DNA from: Clostridia bacterium
Lineage (GTDB): Bacteria > Bacillota > Clostridia > TANB77 > RGIG9151
Assembly: GCA_017934955.1 (NCBI GenBank)
Contig: JAGBIO010000006.1
Coordinates: 1-64,000 of the forward strand
DNA length: 64,000 nt
Reading direction: 5' to 3'
A program made the position numbers and the translations under genes. Below the pieces are notes generated by a model. The model was not told where the DNA came from. It worked only from the letters and a program-made list of their open reading frames with translations, and searched no databases. Numbering within the stretch: position 1 is the first letter of the stretch; each line of letters opens with the position of its first letter. Positions 1 through 7,707 of this stretch are shown one piece after another.

Positions 1-66
1 AAGTATAATTAGTACTTGTAAAAAGATGGCGTTAAATTCTTATACAGCACTTGAAAATATATTCAA

Positions 67-104
67 AAATATCCCTGTTGAAATTTAGTTCAACAGGGAT
101 ATTT
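67..104. terminator. Perfect 16-bp hairpin, possible terminator
   Basis: Arms at 67-82 and 89-104 are exact inverted repeats around a 6-nt loop. There is no T-run on the plus side, while the minus strand reads into a short T5 tract, so it may end a minus-strand transcript entering from outside the window. Nothing else recognisable lies in 1-200 apart from a TIR-like end at about 128-141 (CTGACCTGTAAC) matching the larger repeats described below. Confidence 0.4.
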
Positions 105-201
105 AAGGTGCTTAGTTCCCAGGGGGTATCTGACCTGTAACATTTTTTATCGTAATAGTATTGACAGACAGTATCTGTGGTGGTATTATATTTAAGTACA
201 T

Positions 202-278
<77 letters not shown>

Positions 279-282
279 ACAT

Positions 283-323
283 AAAACCCCGTAACCATAA
301 CGGTTTCGGGGTTTTGTTTTTTC
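283..323 (+). terminator. Rho-independent terminator of tRNA-fMet
   Basis: Stem AAAACCCCG/CGGGGTTTT with inner AACC/GGTT pairing, followed by a T-rich tail at 313-322. Confidence 0.85.
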
Positions 324-393
324 TAAGTAAATTTAAAGTTACTATTTATGGTGTCAAAGAAATAGGCGGAATAAAATGCGATAAGGAAAAAAG

Positions 394-529
394 CGGGACA
401 GCATAAATGCTGTCCGTACAATATTAAATGGAAAGGGATAAGGTAGAGAGGGGACACAATAAATTGTGTCCGTACAAAGTTAAAAGAGATGAGGTAGAGA
501 GGGGACAGCATAAATGCTGTCCGTACAAA
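394..529. repeat. Three family-A palindromic repeats
   Basis: Hairpins at about 394-420 (GACAGCA arms), 451-476 (GACACAA arms) and 501-528 (GACAGCA arms), each ending CCGTACA and separated by purine-rich spacers. Together with the tRNA terminator they fill the 330-bp gap before the methyltransferase gene. A -10-like TATAAT lies at 572-577 with a weak TTGTGT about 19 bp upstream. Confidence 0.9.
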
Positions 530-608
530 TACTTTGTGCTGATATTTTGTGTAACAAAGGCATTTTTATTGTATAATATAGTATGTATAAGGATGAAAGG
601 ATTTTATT

Positions 609-1904
609 ATGACGGAACATAAAATTATATTTGGAGATAGCCGTTCATTGAATCAAATTGAAGACAAGTCTGTACAGTTGATTATTACTTCACCGCCGTA
701 TTGGCAGTTAAAAGATTATGGAACAAAAGATCAAATTGGTTTTAATGATAGTTATGAAGCATACATAAATAATTTAAATCTTGTTTGGAAAGAGTGTGAT
801 CGTGTTCTTGCGGATGGTTGTAGATTGTGTATCAATATTGGAGATCAATTTGCGCGTTCGGTTTATTATGGCAGATACAAAGTAATTCCGATCAGAACGG
901 AAATTATTCGTTTCTGTGAATCTTTGGGAATGGATTATATGGGGGCTATTATATGGCAGAAGACTACTACAATGAATACCTCCGGTGGTGGTGCTATTAT
1001 GGGGAGTTTTCCGTATCCGAGAAACGGGATTCTTAAGATGGATTATGAATTCATTTTATTGTTTAAAAAATTGGGAAATCCGCCAAAACCAACACCACAA
1101 CAAAAAGCGGATTCGGAAATTAGTAAAGAGGAATGGGGACAGTATTTTTCTTCACATTGGAATTTTAACGGAGTGAAACAGACAGGGCATATTGCGATGT
1201 TCCCGGAAGAACTTCCTAAGCGCTTGATTAAAATGTTTTCTTTTGTTGGTGAAACCGTGTTTGATCCTTTTGCCGGTAGTGGAACAACGTCGTTAGCGGC
1301 TAAAAATTTGGGACGTAATTCAATCGGTTATGAAATAAACAGGGAATTTGAGCCTATCATTAAAGAAAAACTTTGTAGTGATCAACTTATGCTTTATGAT
1401 GATGCTAAAGTTTTATTTTTTGAGGATAAAGATGGTGTTAAGCATACTTTTGAGGAATTGCCGTATGTTTTTAAAGATCCTCATAAAATGGATAAGAAAG
1501 TTGATGTAAAAAAAATGCAGTTTGGTTCAAAGATTGATAATCAAGAGCAGAAAAAAGAAGATTTATTTTCTGTAAAAAGAGTCATTAATCCGGAAAAAAT
1601 TGAACTTAATAACGGTTTAGTAATTAAGTTATTGGGGATAAAAGCAAATCCGCAATACGAAAAAGAAGCTGTTCAATTTTTGGAGGGCAAGTTTAAGAAA
1701 CGGAAAGTGTTTTTAAAATATGATTCTATAAAAGCAGACAGTGAAAATAATCCACTTTGTTATGTATATCTTGATAATAAAACGTTTATTAATAATCACC
1801 TGATTAGGACAGGTTTTGTATCTGTGGATAGCACAATTGAGTATAAGTGTAAGAACAAATTTTTGGAGGCAGTAAAAAATGGCGAAGGAATGGATTTTGA
1901 ATAG
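609..1904 (+). CDS. DNA methyltransferase (probable N4-cytosine) with SNase-like C-terminal domain
   Basis: This is a site-specific DNA methyltransferase that would protect the host from the restriction enzyme encoded by the overlapping next gene. Catalytic motif IV TSPPYW lies at residues 27-32 and the AdoMet-binding motif FDPFAGSGTT at 218-227, the order usual for beta-class enzymes; TSPPYW favours N4-cytosine methylation. Residues about 325-425 look like a staphylococcal-nuclease (TNase) fold (VIKLLGI, EAVQFLEG, CYVYLDNKTFINNHLI, KFLEA). The arginines and acidic residues needed for SNase catalysis appear replaced (K where Arg35 is expected, N where Arg87 is expected), so this part is probably for binding only. 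Its last 26 bases overlap the endonuclease gene in another frame. Enzyme class is secure; the fold of the tail is inferred from pattern. Confidence 0.88.
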   Translation: MTEHKIIFGDSRSLNQIEDKSVQLIITSPPYWQLKDYGTKDQIGFNDSYEAYINNLNLVWKECDRVLADGCRLCINIGDQFARSVYYGRYKVIPIRTEIIRFCESLGMDYMGAIIWQKTTTMNTSGGGAIMGSFPYPRNGILKMDYEFILLFKKLGNPPKPTPQQKADSEISKEEWGQYFSSHWNFNGVKQTGHIAMFPEELPKRLIKMFSFVGETVFDPFAGSGTTSLAAKNLGRNSIGYEINREFEPIIKEKLCSDQLMLYDDAKVLFFEDKDGVKHTFEELPYVFKDPHKMDKKVDVKKMQFGSKIDNQEQKKEDLFSVKRVINPEKIELNNGLVIKLLGIKANPQYEKEAVQFLEGKFKKRKVFLKYDSIKADSENNPLCYVYLDNKTFINNHLIRTGFVSVDSTIEYKCKNKFLEAVKNGEGMDFE

Positions 1905-2514
1905 TGCAACAAATCGTTTTCAATTGAATTTCAAACATAATGTTGGTGCTACATCTGAGGCAATCAGAAAATGTGCGCCGAAATCGTTGGAGGAATGGCA
2001 AGATTATTATTTTTCTAATGTTCGTACTCAAGAACAAATTGTTGAACTTGGGAAAAGATTGTACGTTAAAATTACAGAAGTATTGGTTGCTGAAATTGAT
2101 GATATTACAGAGGAAGATTGTATTAACTACATAAAAGATTTGGTCATTGATAGAACTTATGATGGATATGTTAGAGAAATAAAAACGATTTATGAGCAGT
2201 TACAAATCGAACTTGGAACTAAAATTTGTCCTGCACCGGATGAATGGGATCGGTTGTTTAATGTCGATTTCTATATAGAAATTAACGGTAAATACTTAGG
2301 TCTTCAAATTAAACCGGTATCACAAGTATCAAGTATTCCTGAAATATACAAAGAAAAAGGAATTCAATATGCAACGCATGCAGAATTTACTCAAAAGTAT
2401 GGCGGTAAAGTTTTTTACCTTTATTCCTGCAAGTCCGGAGATAAAAAAATTATTGTAAATACCGAAGTAATAGATGAAATTAAGCAAGAAATAGTGCGTC
2501 TTAAAAATCAGTAA
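1879..2514 (+). CDS. MjaI-like type II restriction endonuclease
   Basis: A 211-residue protein that resembles the MjaI restriction endonuclease family, whose founding member cuts CTAG. The opening (EWILNSATNRFQLNFKHNVG, then IRKCAPKSLEEWQ) is the stretch I recognise. A likely nuclease core follows: PDEWDRLFNVDFYIEI at about 134-149 and YLGLQIKP at about 154-161 give a D...(Q/E)xK-type arrangement typical of PD-(D/E)xK enzymes. The start overlaps the methyltransferase by 26 bases, so the two are probably translationally coupled, with methylase made first. No controller (C) protein is seen. Family assignment is from memory of the sequence pattern; specificity for CTAG is inference supported by the rarity of CTAG in this window. 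Confidence 0.72.
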   Translation: MAKEWILNSATNRFQLNFKHNVGATSEAIRKCAPKSLEEWQDYYFSNVRTQEQIVELGKRLYVKITEVLVAEIDDITEEDCINYIKDLVIDRTYDGYVREIKTIYEQLQIELGTKICPAPDEWDRLFNVDFYIEINGKYLGLQIKPVSQVSSIPEIYKEKGIQYATHAEFTQKYGGKVFYLYSCKSGDKKIIVNTEVIDEIKQEIVRLKNQ

Positions 2515-2528
2515 ATTGTTGATATCAG

Positions 2529-2560
2529 AAAGCCTTACAACTACCGGATTGTAAGGCTTT
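2529..2560 (+). terminator. Hairpin after restriction operon
   Basis: 12-bp perfect arms (AAAGCCTTACAA/TTGTAAGGCTTT) with an 8-nt loop, 15 bp past the endonuclease stop. The T-tract is weak, so it may be a terminator or an mRNA 3' stabiliser. Confidence 0.5.
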
Positions 2561-2679
2561 AACTGATTTTAAGCAAGGAGCAAGAAGAAATCAATATGAA
2601 TAGAGTATAAAACGTTGGAGGATTCGTTGATTATAAGGATTCTACAACGTTTGAAGAAAATGCAGATTAGGAGGCAAAA

Positions 2680-3153
2680 ATGATAAAGGTATTATTCGTT
2701 TGTTTAGGCAACATCTGTCGTTCTCCGATGGCGGAATTCGTGTTAAAAGAAATGGTAAGACAAAAACATTGGCAGGGAAATTTCATGATTGATTCCGCTG
2801 CGACGAGTTCGGAAGAAATCGGGAACGATATGCACCGGGGAACGAAGAAAAAACTAACGGAAGAAAACATTCCGTATACTCCTCGTGCAGCGAGAAAACT
2901 TGTTCCCGCGGATTACGAAAAGTTTGATTATCTTATCGGAATGGAGGAAAGGAACATCCGTAATATGCAACGAATCCTCGGAGGCGATCCGGGGAAAAAG
3001 ATTTACAAACTGTTGGATTTTACTTCAAATCCGCGAGATATCGCGGATCCTTGGTATACGGGAAACTTTGATAAAACGTATCAGGATGTTGTCGAAGGTT
3101 GTACCGGATTTTTAGATTTTCTTTGTCGAAATGAAAAAAATATGATAGACTAA
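2680..3153 (+). CDS. Low-molecular-weight protein tyrosine phosphatase
   Basis: A 157-residue enzyme of the usual LMW-PTP size that removes phosphate from tyrosine (or arginine) residues of proteins. The N-terminal P-loop reads VCLGNICRSPMAE (residues 6-18), containing the catalytic C-X5-R with Cys and Arg; the general-acid Asp is in the conserved DPWY segment near residue 127. It starts with ATG after an AGGAGG-like site at 2669-2674. It is an isolated gene between the restriction pair and the nucleoid-associated protein gene; no cognate tyrosine kinase is adjacent. Substrate unknown. Confidence 0.92.
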   Translation: MIKVLFVCLGNICRSPMAEFVLKEMVRQKHWQGNFMIDSAATSSEEIGNDMHRGTKKKLTEENIPYTPRAARKLVPADYEKFDYLIGMEERNIRNMQRILGGDPGKKIYKLLDFTSNPRDIADPWYTGNFDKTYQDVVEGCTGFLDFLCRNEKNMID

Positions 3154-3190
3154 TAAAGAAAAATTCTAAAAAAATACCGGAGGCGAAAAG

Positions 3191-4186
3191 ATGGAAGTGC
3201 AGATAGAAAAAGCGGTTTTGCATATTTTAGACAAGAATGCAAATATGCCGGTGATATCCAAAAGAGAAATCGATTTAGAAGACGATGCAGTGTACAAATT
3301 TATTGTGACAAGCGTGAAAAAACTTTACGACGATATGACGACGAAAAAAGGCGAATTTAAGGAAGATTCGCCTGTGTTAGTGCAAGTAAAAGAGTGTGAA
3401 AATAATTTTATGGAAGCAACTTCGAAGATTGCAGAAGAACTCTATAAGTATATTTTGGTGCAGGAGGATATTCCGAGCGGAGATATGCTTTTTGCAATCG
3501 TTTCGATAGAGGATATTCGCTATTTGGCAATGATAAAATTAAACTATAAATCGGGTTATACGCATTTGATTGAGTATAACGCGAGTGAAGTGGTCAATAA
3601 AATCATTATGCATCGTGTGATTTTTTCGGCGGAATCTTCGAGTATGAACGAAGGAGCTCTTGTGAATTTAACTGATGACAAGCTGAAAATTTTAGAAAAA
3701 GTATATTTGATTGACGGCGAAAAAAGCAGTTATTTTGCAAAGGAGTTTTTGAAGTGTAAAACGGAGTTATCCAAAAAAGAGAGTATAAAAATTATCAATG
3801 AAGTGGCAAAAGAAGTTAGTAAAAAGTATTTTGATGAAGATTTTACAAAGCCGCTTGATGTGAAAAAGACAATTTATGAAGATATTACCGAGACAGGTAC
3901 CGTGTCGGTAAATCATATTGCGAAGAAATCCTTCGGAAATATGCCGGAAGTGGAAAAGGAATATGTGGAGGAAGTGAAAAAGGCGGGGGTAAAGGAAAGT
4001 ATTTTATTTAATGAACCTGCACCGGAAAAGAAGTTTGGAAAGCATAAAATAAAGACGGATAGTGGTGTGGAGCTTTCTTTGCCAATGGAAATGTATAGTG
4101 ATAAAAATAGCTTGGAATTTATCAATAATCCGGATGGTACTGTTTCGATTTTGATAAAAAATGTTGGAAAAATTATTAATAAGTAG
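3191..4186 (+). CDS. 37-kDa nucleoid-associated protein (NdpA/YejK-like)
   Basis: A 331-residue cytoplasmic protein resembling the nucleoid-associated NA37/YejK family, whose members bind DNA or the nucleoid; the function in Gram-positives is poorly defined. Visible family features are the N-terminal beta/alpha segment with AVLHILDKN, the central IEDIRYLAMIKLNYKSGYTHLIEY segment (residues about 113-138) and a C-terminal stretch ending in DGTVSILIKNVG. Start ATG at 3191 has GGAGGCG 8 bp upstream. It is followed 5 bp later by the DNA glycosylase gene, so the two are probably cotranscribed, suggesting a DNA-related role. Confidence 0.75.
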   Translation: MEVQIEKAVLHILDKNANMPVISKREIDLEDDAVYKFIVTSVKKLYDDMTTKKGEFKEDSPVLVQVKECENNFMEATSKIAEELYKYILVQEDIPSGDMLFAIVSIEDIRYLAMIKLNYKSGYTHLIEYNASEVVNKIIMHRVIFSAESSSMNEGALVNLTDDKLKILEKVYLIDGEKSSYFAKEFLKCKTELSKKESIKIINEVAKEVSKKYFDEDFTKPLDVKKTIYEDITETGTVSVNHIAKKSFGNMPEVEKEYVEEVKKAGVKESILFNEPAPEKKFGKHKIKTDSGVELSLPMEMYSDKNSLEFINNPDGTVSILIKNVGKIINK

Positions 4187-4191
4187 GAGAA

Positions 4192-4680
4192 ATGATGTAT
4201 ATAGAGCATACTTTCGGACCGTTCTATAAAAGCGATTCAAGAATTTTAATATTGGGAACCATGCCTTCTCCGAAATCGAGGGAGGAAGGCTTTTATTATG
4301 CACATCCGCAAAATCGGTTTTGGCGGATTATGGCAGAACTTTTTCAAGAAAAAACGCTTGAGAATGTGCAGGAGAAGATGGCGTTTTTGGAAAAACATAA
4401 AATTGCGTTGTGGGATGTACTATTTTCTTGTGAAATTCAAGGTGCGGATGATAGTAGTATAAAAAATCCTAAACCGAATAAAATAAATCGAATCCTTTAT
4501 GAGGCAGATATTCAAGCTATTTTTACGACGGGGAAGAAGGCGTATGATTTGTATCGGAAGTATTGCTATCCGGATACAAAGCGTGAGGCAATTTCTTTGC
4601 CCTCTACCAGCCCGGCAAATTGCAGAATGAGCTATGCGGAGTTATTGGAAGAGTATAAAATTATTTTGCAATATTTATAG
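4192..4680 (+). CDS. Hypoxanthine/uracil DNA glycosylase (UDG superfamily, family 6-like)
   Basis: A 162-residue member of the uracil-DNA-glycosylase superfamily, closest by motifs to DNA-deoxyinosine glycosylase. Motif 1 reads ILILGTMPSPKSREEGFYYAHPQNRFW (residues about 18-44 in two pieces), the usual LGxxPG-type loop followed by the pre-catalytic HPxNxFW. Motif 2 is LPSTSPAN near residue 138. Such enzymes excise deaminated bases to start base-excision repair. The ATG is 5 bp after the preceding gene's stop, in the GGAGAAATG context, so translation is probably coupled. Exact base specificity cannot be read from sequence. Confidence 0.85.
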   Translation: MMYIEHTFGPFYKSDSRILILGTMPSPKSREEGFYYAHPQNRFWRIMAELFQEKTLENVQEKMAFLEKHKIALWDVLFSCEIQGADDSSIKNPKPNKINRILYEADIQAIFTTGKKAYDLYRKYCYPDTKREAISLPSTSPANCRMSYAELLEEYKIILQYL

Positions 4681-4777
4681 AAGGGACAGCATGAATGCTG
4701 TCCGTACGATTTTGATTATATCTTTCTACAATGAGGGCATAAGTGTTGTAGGGACAGCATTCATGCTGTCCGTTGAA
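4680..4777. repeat. Two family-A palindromic repeats
   Basis: GACAGCA-type hairpins at about 4684-4708 (ending CCGTACG) and 4749-4773 (beginning TGTAGGGAC). The pair faces opposite tags outward in the reverse sense to the usual composite. Confidence 0.9.
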
Positions 4778-4805
4778 TTAGCAGAATCATAAAAGAAACA
4801 AATTG

Positions 4806-4834
4806 TTGAATCTTGTAAGAAAATATATTAAAAT
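4806..4834 (+). promoter_or_regulatory. Sigma-A promoter of plsX
   Basis: TTGAAT (4806-4811), 17-bp spacer, TAAAAT (4829-4834), 43 bp before the plsX ATG. Confidence 0.6.
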
Positions 4835-4876
4835 GAGAAATGGAAAAGAAAAAATAAATTGGGAGAGATTATACAT

Positions 4877-5881
4877 ATGAAAATTTTAGTAGATGCAATG
4901 GGTGGGGACAATGCACCTGATGAAATTATAAAAGGAGCTCTTTTAGCGGCTTCGGAAGTAGATGCGACGATTGTATTATTAGGGGATGAAGCAATCATTA
5001 AAAATAAGTTGGGAAAAGGTAAAATTCCTGAAAATATAGAGATTAAGCATACTTCTGAAGTAATCACTGCGGAGGATATTCCGACAAAAGCAATTAAAAC
5101 AAAAAAAGACTCCTCTATGGTAGTTGGTTTTACTATGATAAAGGAAAAAGAAGGAGATGCCTTTATTTCTGCCGGTAATACAGGCGCTTTATTAACAGGT
5201 GCATTATTGGTGACAGGACGAATTAAGGGAATTTCTCGTCCGACGCTTTGTCCGACTTTACCTTCGCAAAACGGACCGTTTGTAATTGTAGATGCGGGAG
5301 CGAATGCAGATTGTAAGCCGGAATATTTGGTGCAGTTTGCAAAAATGGGTTCGATTTATTCTGAAAAGACGTTGGGAATTAAGAATCCGCGAGTGGGATT
5401 GATTAATATCGGGTCTGAAAATGAAAAAGGAAATGAACTTACGAAAGAAGTTCATGAGTTGTTGTTACAGGAAACCGGAATTAATTTTATCGGAAATGTA
5501 GAAGGCAGAGATTTGATGCTGGGCAATGTGGATGTAGTCGTTTGCGATGGATTTACCGGAAATGTTATCTTAAAGACGTTGGAGGGCTGCGGAAAAGCAT
5601 TAATTAATATTTTTAAAGCGGAGTTTTCAAAAGGTATTTTAGGAAAAATCGGAGCAGTTTTGATGATTCCGGGATTGTTGTTTTTACTCCCTGCATTAAA
5701 GCGAATAAAGAAAAAAATTGACTATACCGAATACGGCGGTGCGCTATTTTTAGGGATTGATGGCGGAATTATTAAATGTCATGGTTCTTCAAAGGCGAAA
5801 GAGGTACGGCATGCGATAAAGCAGGCATACGAGTTTGTAAAGAATCAAACGGTGGAAAGTATAAAAGAGGCAATTAAGTAG
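4877..5881 (+). CDS. plsX: Phosphate acyltransferase PlsX
   Basis: PlsX makes acyl-phosphate from acyl-ACP and phosphate, the first step of the PlsX/PlsY route to phosphatidic acid. The 334-residue protein has the family signature opening MKILVDAMGGDNAPDEI, the SAGNTGAL segment near residue 97 and the terminal GIDGGIIKCHGSS stretch. I chose ATG 4877, which has GGGAGAG 9 bp upstream and matches family N-termini, over an in-frame TTG 18 bases earlier. The gene precedes acpP and rnc, the classical plsX-(fab)-acpP-rnc order; here fabD/fabG/fabH are absent between plsX and acpP and the gap is filled by repeats. Confidence 0.96.
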   Translation: MKILVDAMGGDNAPDEIIKGALLAASEVDATIVLLGDEAIIKNKLGKGKIPENIEIKHTSEVITAEDIPTKAIKTKKDSSMVVGFTMIKEKEGDAFISAGNTGALLTGALLVTGRIKGISRPTLCPTLPSQNGPFVIVDAGANADCKPEYLVQFAKMGSIYSEKTLGIKNPRVGLINIGSENEKGNELTKEVHELLLQETGINFIGNVEGRDLMLGNVDVVVCDGFTGNVILKTLEGCGKALINIFKAEFSKGILGKIGAVLMIPGLLFLLPALKRIKKKIDYTEYGGALFLGIDGGIIKCHGSSKAKEVRHAIKQAYEFVKNQTVESIKEAIK

Positions 5882-5897
5882 AGAAGAAGCACAAACG

Positions 5898-6045
5898 TCG
5901 TAGGGACAGCATTTATGCTGTCCACAGAAAAGGTAGAAAGCAGGACAGCATGAATGCTGTCCCTACACTGAGTGTGCAGTTATTGTAGGGGACGGCGTCC
6001 TCGACGTCCCGATATATTTGCAACAATTTAAGTTTTAACTGTAAC
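5898..6045. repeat. Composite repeat: two A hairpins, one B hairpin, one outer TIR
   Basis: A hairpins at about 5901-5925 and 5944-5967 face each other (TGTAGGGAC... and ...GTCCCTACA) separated by the typical GAAAAGG(C/T)AGAAAGCA linker. A family-B hairpin (GGGGACGGCGTCC...) lies at 5985-6012, followed by the outer end TTTAACTGTAAC finishing at 6045. The left outer end is not recognisable. Confidence 0.8.
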
Positions 6046-6074
6046 CACTTACAGTGAAAAAATTAATAAAATAG

Positions 6075-6102
6075 TTGCAATTTTCAGAATAATTGATATA
6101 CT
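6075..6102 (+). promoter_or_regulatory. Sigma-A promoter of acpP
   Basis: TTGCAA (6075-6080), 16-bp spacer, TATACT (6097-6102). The predicted start near 6109 leaves a leader of about 115 nt holding the inverted repeat at 6136-6176. Confidence 0.65.
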
Positions 6103-6135
6103 TGTAATGAAGATGGAAATGTTTTCGTAAAAATG

Positions 6136-6176
6136 TACTAAAGCGAATTGGAAATATTTCCGATAATGCTTTAGTA
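6136..6176 (+). promoter_or_regulatory. Nested palindrome in acpP leader
   Basis: Outer arms TACTAAAGC (6136-6144) and GCTTTAGTA (6168-6176) enclose a second palindrome GGAAATATTTCC (6150-6161) with nearly the same centre. It could be a leader RNA hairpin or an operator. It does not match the FapR consensus I know. Confidence 0.5.
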
Positions 6177-6225
6177 AGTATGATAATATACGTGCTTTCA
6201 ATCTTTGGAAGGGGGTGAATTGTAA

Positions 6226-6456
6226 ATGGTTTTCGAGAAGGTAAGAGATATTGTTGTTGAACAACTTGGTGTTGAAGAAGATGAAGTTACAATGGAATCT
6301 TCTTTTATTGATGATTTGGGAGCAGATTCTTTAGATATCGTTGAATTAATTATGGCTCTTGAAGAGGAATTCGATACTGAAGTACCTGATGAGGAAGCAG
6401 AAAAGATTACAACGGTAGGTGACGTTGTCGAGTATATAAAAGCTCATCAAAATTAA
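6226..6456 (+). CDS. acpP: Acyl carrier protein
   Basis: A 76-residue acidic protein carrying growing fatty acyl chains on a 4'-phosphopantetheine arm attached to the Ser of the DSLD motif (residues about 36-39, in [21 protein letters not shown]). Length and sequence are standard. ATG 6226 follows a strong GGAAGGGGGTG site. It has its own promoter and a terminator immediately after the gene, so it can be expressed highly and independently of plsX and rnc. Confidence 0.98.
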   Translation: MVFEKVRDIVVEQLGVEEDEVTMESSFIDDLGADSLDIVELIMALEEEFDTEVPDEEAEKITTVGDVVEYIKAHQN

Positions 6457-6469
6457 TTGTGTAAACGAT

Positions 6470-6512
6470 AAAAAACATGGTATACTATAAGTAGAACCGT
6501 GTTTTTTTCTTT
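6470..6512 (+). terminator. Terminator after acpP
   Basis: AAAAAACATGGT/ACCGTGTTTTTTT stem (one G-U pair) with a T7 tail at 6502-6508. A TATACT sequence in the loop might also serve as a -10 for rnc. Confidence 0.75.
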
Positions 6513-6545
6513 TAAAAACAGGCGGAAGCATGTTAGGAGGAGCTT

Positions 6546-7226
6546 ATGAAGGAGCTAAAAGAATTAGAAAAATATTTGGGTTATGAATTTAAGAATAAAA
6601 AGTTTTTGGAAAACGCATTAACACACACTTCCTATGCACATGAAAAGGGAAAGACCATAAAAAGCAACGAGCGTTTGGAGTTTTTAGGAGATTCGGTTTT
6701 GAGCTTAGCAATTAGCCAAAGAATTTATTCTTATCAACCGGAAATTACAGAGGGAAATATGAGTAAAATCAGGGCAGCGGTAGTTTGTGAAGATTCTTTA
6801 TATGAAGTTGCTTTACGGTTGCACTATGATGAATTTATTTTGTTGGGAAAAGGCGAAGAAAAGTTAAAAGGAAATAAAAAACCTTCGATTTTAGCCGATG
6901 CTTTTGAGGCAGTTTTAGCGGCTATTTTCCTTGACTCGGATTTTCAAACGGCACAAGCATTTGTTGTGCGAAATTTAGAGGAAAAAATGATAAAAGAAAT
7001 TCAATCTGCCGGAGAAAAAGATCATAAAACAAAGTTGCAGGAACTTTTACAGGGACGCGGAGTAGAACGAATTATATATGAGATTGTCGCAGAAAACGGG
7101 CCGGATCATCATAAGGAATACGAAGCGGTTGTGAGAGTGAAGGATAAAGTATTGGGACGAGGAAAAGGAAATAATAAAAAAGAAGCAGAACAGAATGCTG
7201 CTAATGAAGCGTTAAGCAATGTTTGA
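6546..7226 (+). CDS. rnc: Ribonuclease III
   Basis: Double-strand-specific endoribonuclease for rRNA and mRNA processing; in this genome the many hairpins in mRNAs are potential substrates. The 226-residue protein has the catalytic signature NERLEFLGDSVL (residues about 41-52), the second metal-binding segment LADAFEAVLAAIFLD (about 117-131) and a C-terminal double-stranded RNA-binding domain starting at DHKTKLQELLQ (about 159). ATG 6546 has AGGAGG 7 bp upstream. It follows acpP as in most Firmicutes. Confidence 0.97.
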   Translation: MKELKELEKYLGYEFKNKKFLENALTHTSYAHEKGKTIKSNERLEFLGDSVLSLAISQRIYSYQPEITEGNMSKIRAAVVCEDSLYEVALRLHYDEFILLGKGEEKLKGNKKPSILADAFEAVLAAIFLDSDFQTAQAFVVRNLEEKMIKEIQSAGEKDHKTKLQELLQGRGVERIIYEIVAENGPDHHKEYEAVVRVKDKVLGRGKGNNKKEAEQNAANEALSNV

Positions 7227-7308
7227 TTTCGTATATGAGAGGTTTGCGTTTTCTTATTAAGCAAATCTCTTTTTTTAACGATATACTCTATGAAAAAGGG
7301 GTGATAAT

Positions 7309-7707
7309 ATGGATTGTCGATATTACGAGGCTTTCGCAGAAGTGGATTATATCTTAGCCGGATTAAACTCAAGAGAACGTAGTCAAATTCCTAAGAATTT
7401 ACTTGATATTATTCATGAAAAGAAAAATTCAAATTATTCCCCTCATATTGATTTAACAAAATCACTTTTTGAACAAAATCTAAAAAACGAAACGTTGGCT
7501 ATTTTAGCCTTTTTATATAGAAAATATTTAATAAATCCAAATGAAAAAGAAGACGTGGAGCAACATTATTACCAAACATTAAAAGAGCCTGTGGATTATA
7601 AAGAACAAAGTTTGCAATTGTGCAACTTTGGAGAAATAGGGGTTTGGGGAAAAATGAAAAAGATGTGGTTTATGATAAAAAATCAAATAAAAAAGACGGT
7701 GAAATAA
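7309..7707 (+). CDS. Uncharacterised 132-residue protein
   Basis: I do not recognise this protein. It is soluble, rich in Tyr, Lys and Glu, opens with MDCRYYEAFAEVDYILAGL and ends in a basic segment (KKMWFMIKNQIKKTVK). There is no signal peptide or clear membrane helix. ATG 7309 has AAGGGGTG upstream. The next gene starts directly after its stop codon (7705-7707, then ATG 7708), so they form a two-gene unit whose products may act together. The coding potential is supported by codon use like the neighbours, a good ribosome binding site and tight gene packing. Confidence 0.65.
   Translation: MDCRYYEAFAEVDYILAGLNSRERSQIPKNLLDIIHEKKNSNYSPHIDLTKSLFEQNLKNETLAILAFLYRKYLINPNEKEDVEQHYYQTLKEPVDYKEQSLQLCNFGEIGVWGKMKKMWFMIKNQIKKTVK

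Noticed and set aside
428-622. Open frames through repeat DNA giving Cys-rich peptides (strings such as GQHECCPY, DSMNAVPT, GHNKLCPY), for example 428-622, 31604-32098 (minus), 47485-47679, 54906-55106, 63340-63561 (minus)
   Set aside because: The sequences are just translations of the family-A hairpins, recur in every repeat cluster, lack ribosome binding sites and have no independent conservation.
6061-6225. FapR operator at acpP
   Set aside because: The inverted repeat does not fit the FapR consensus spacing or sequence.
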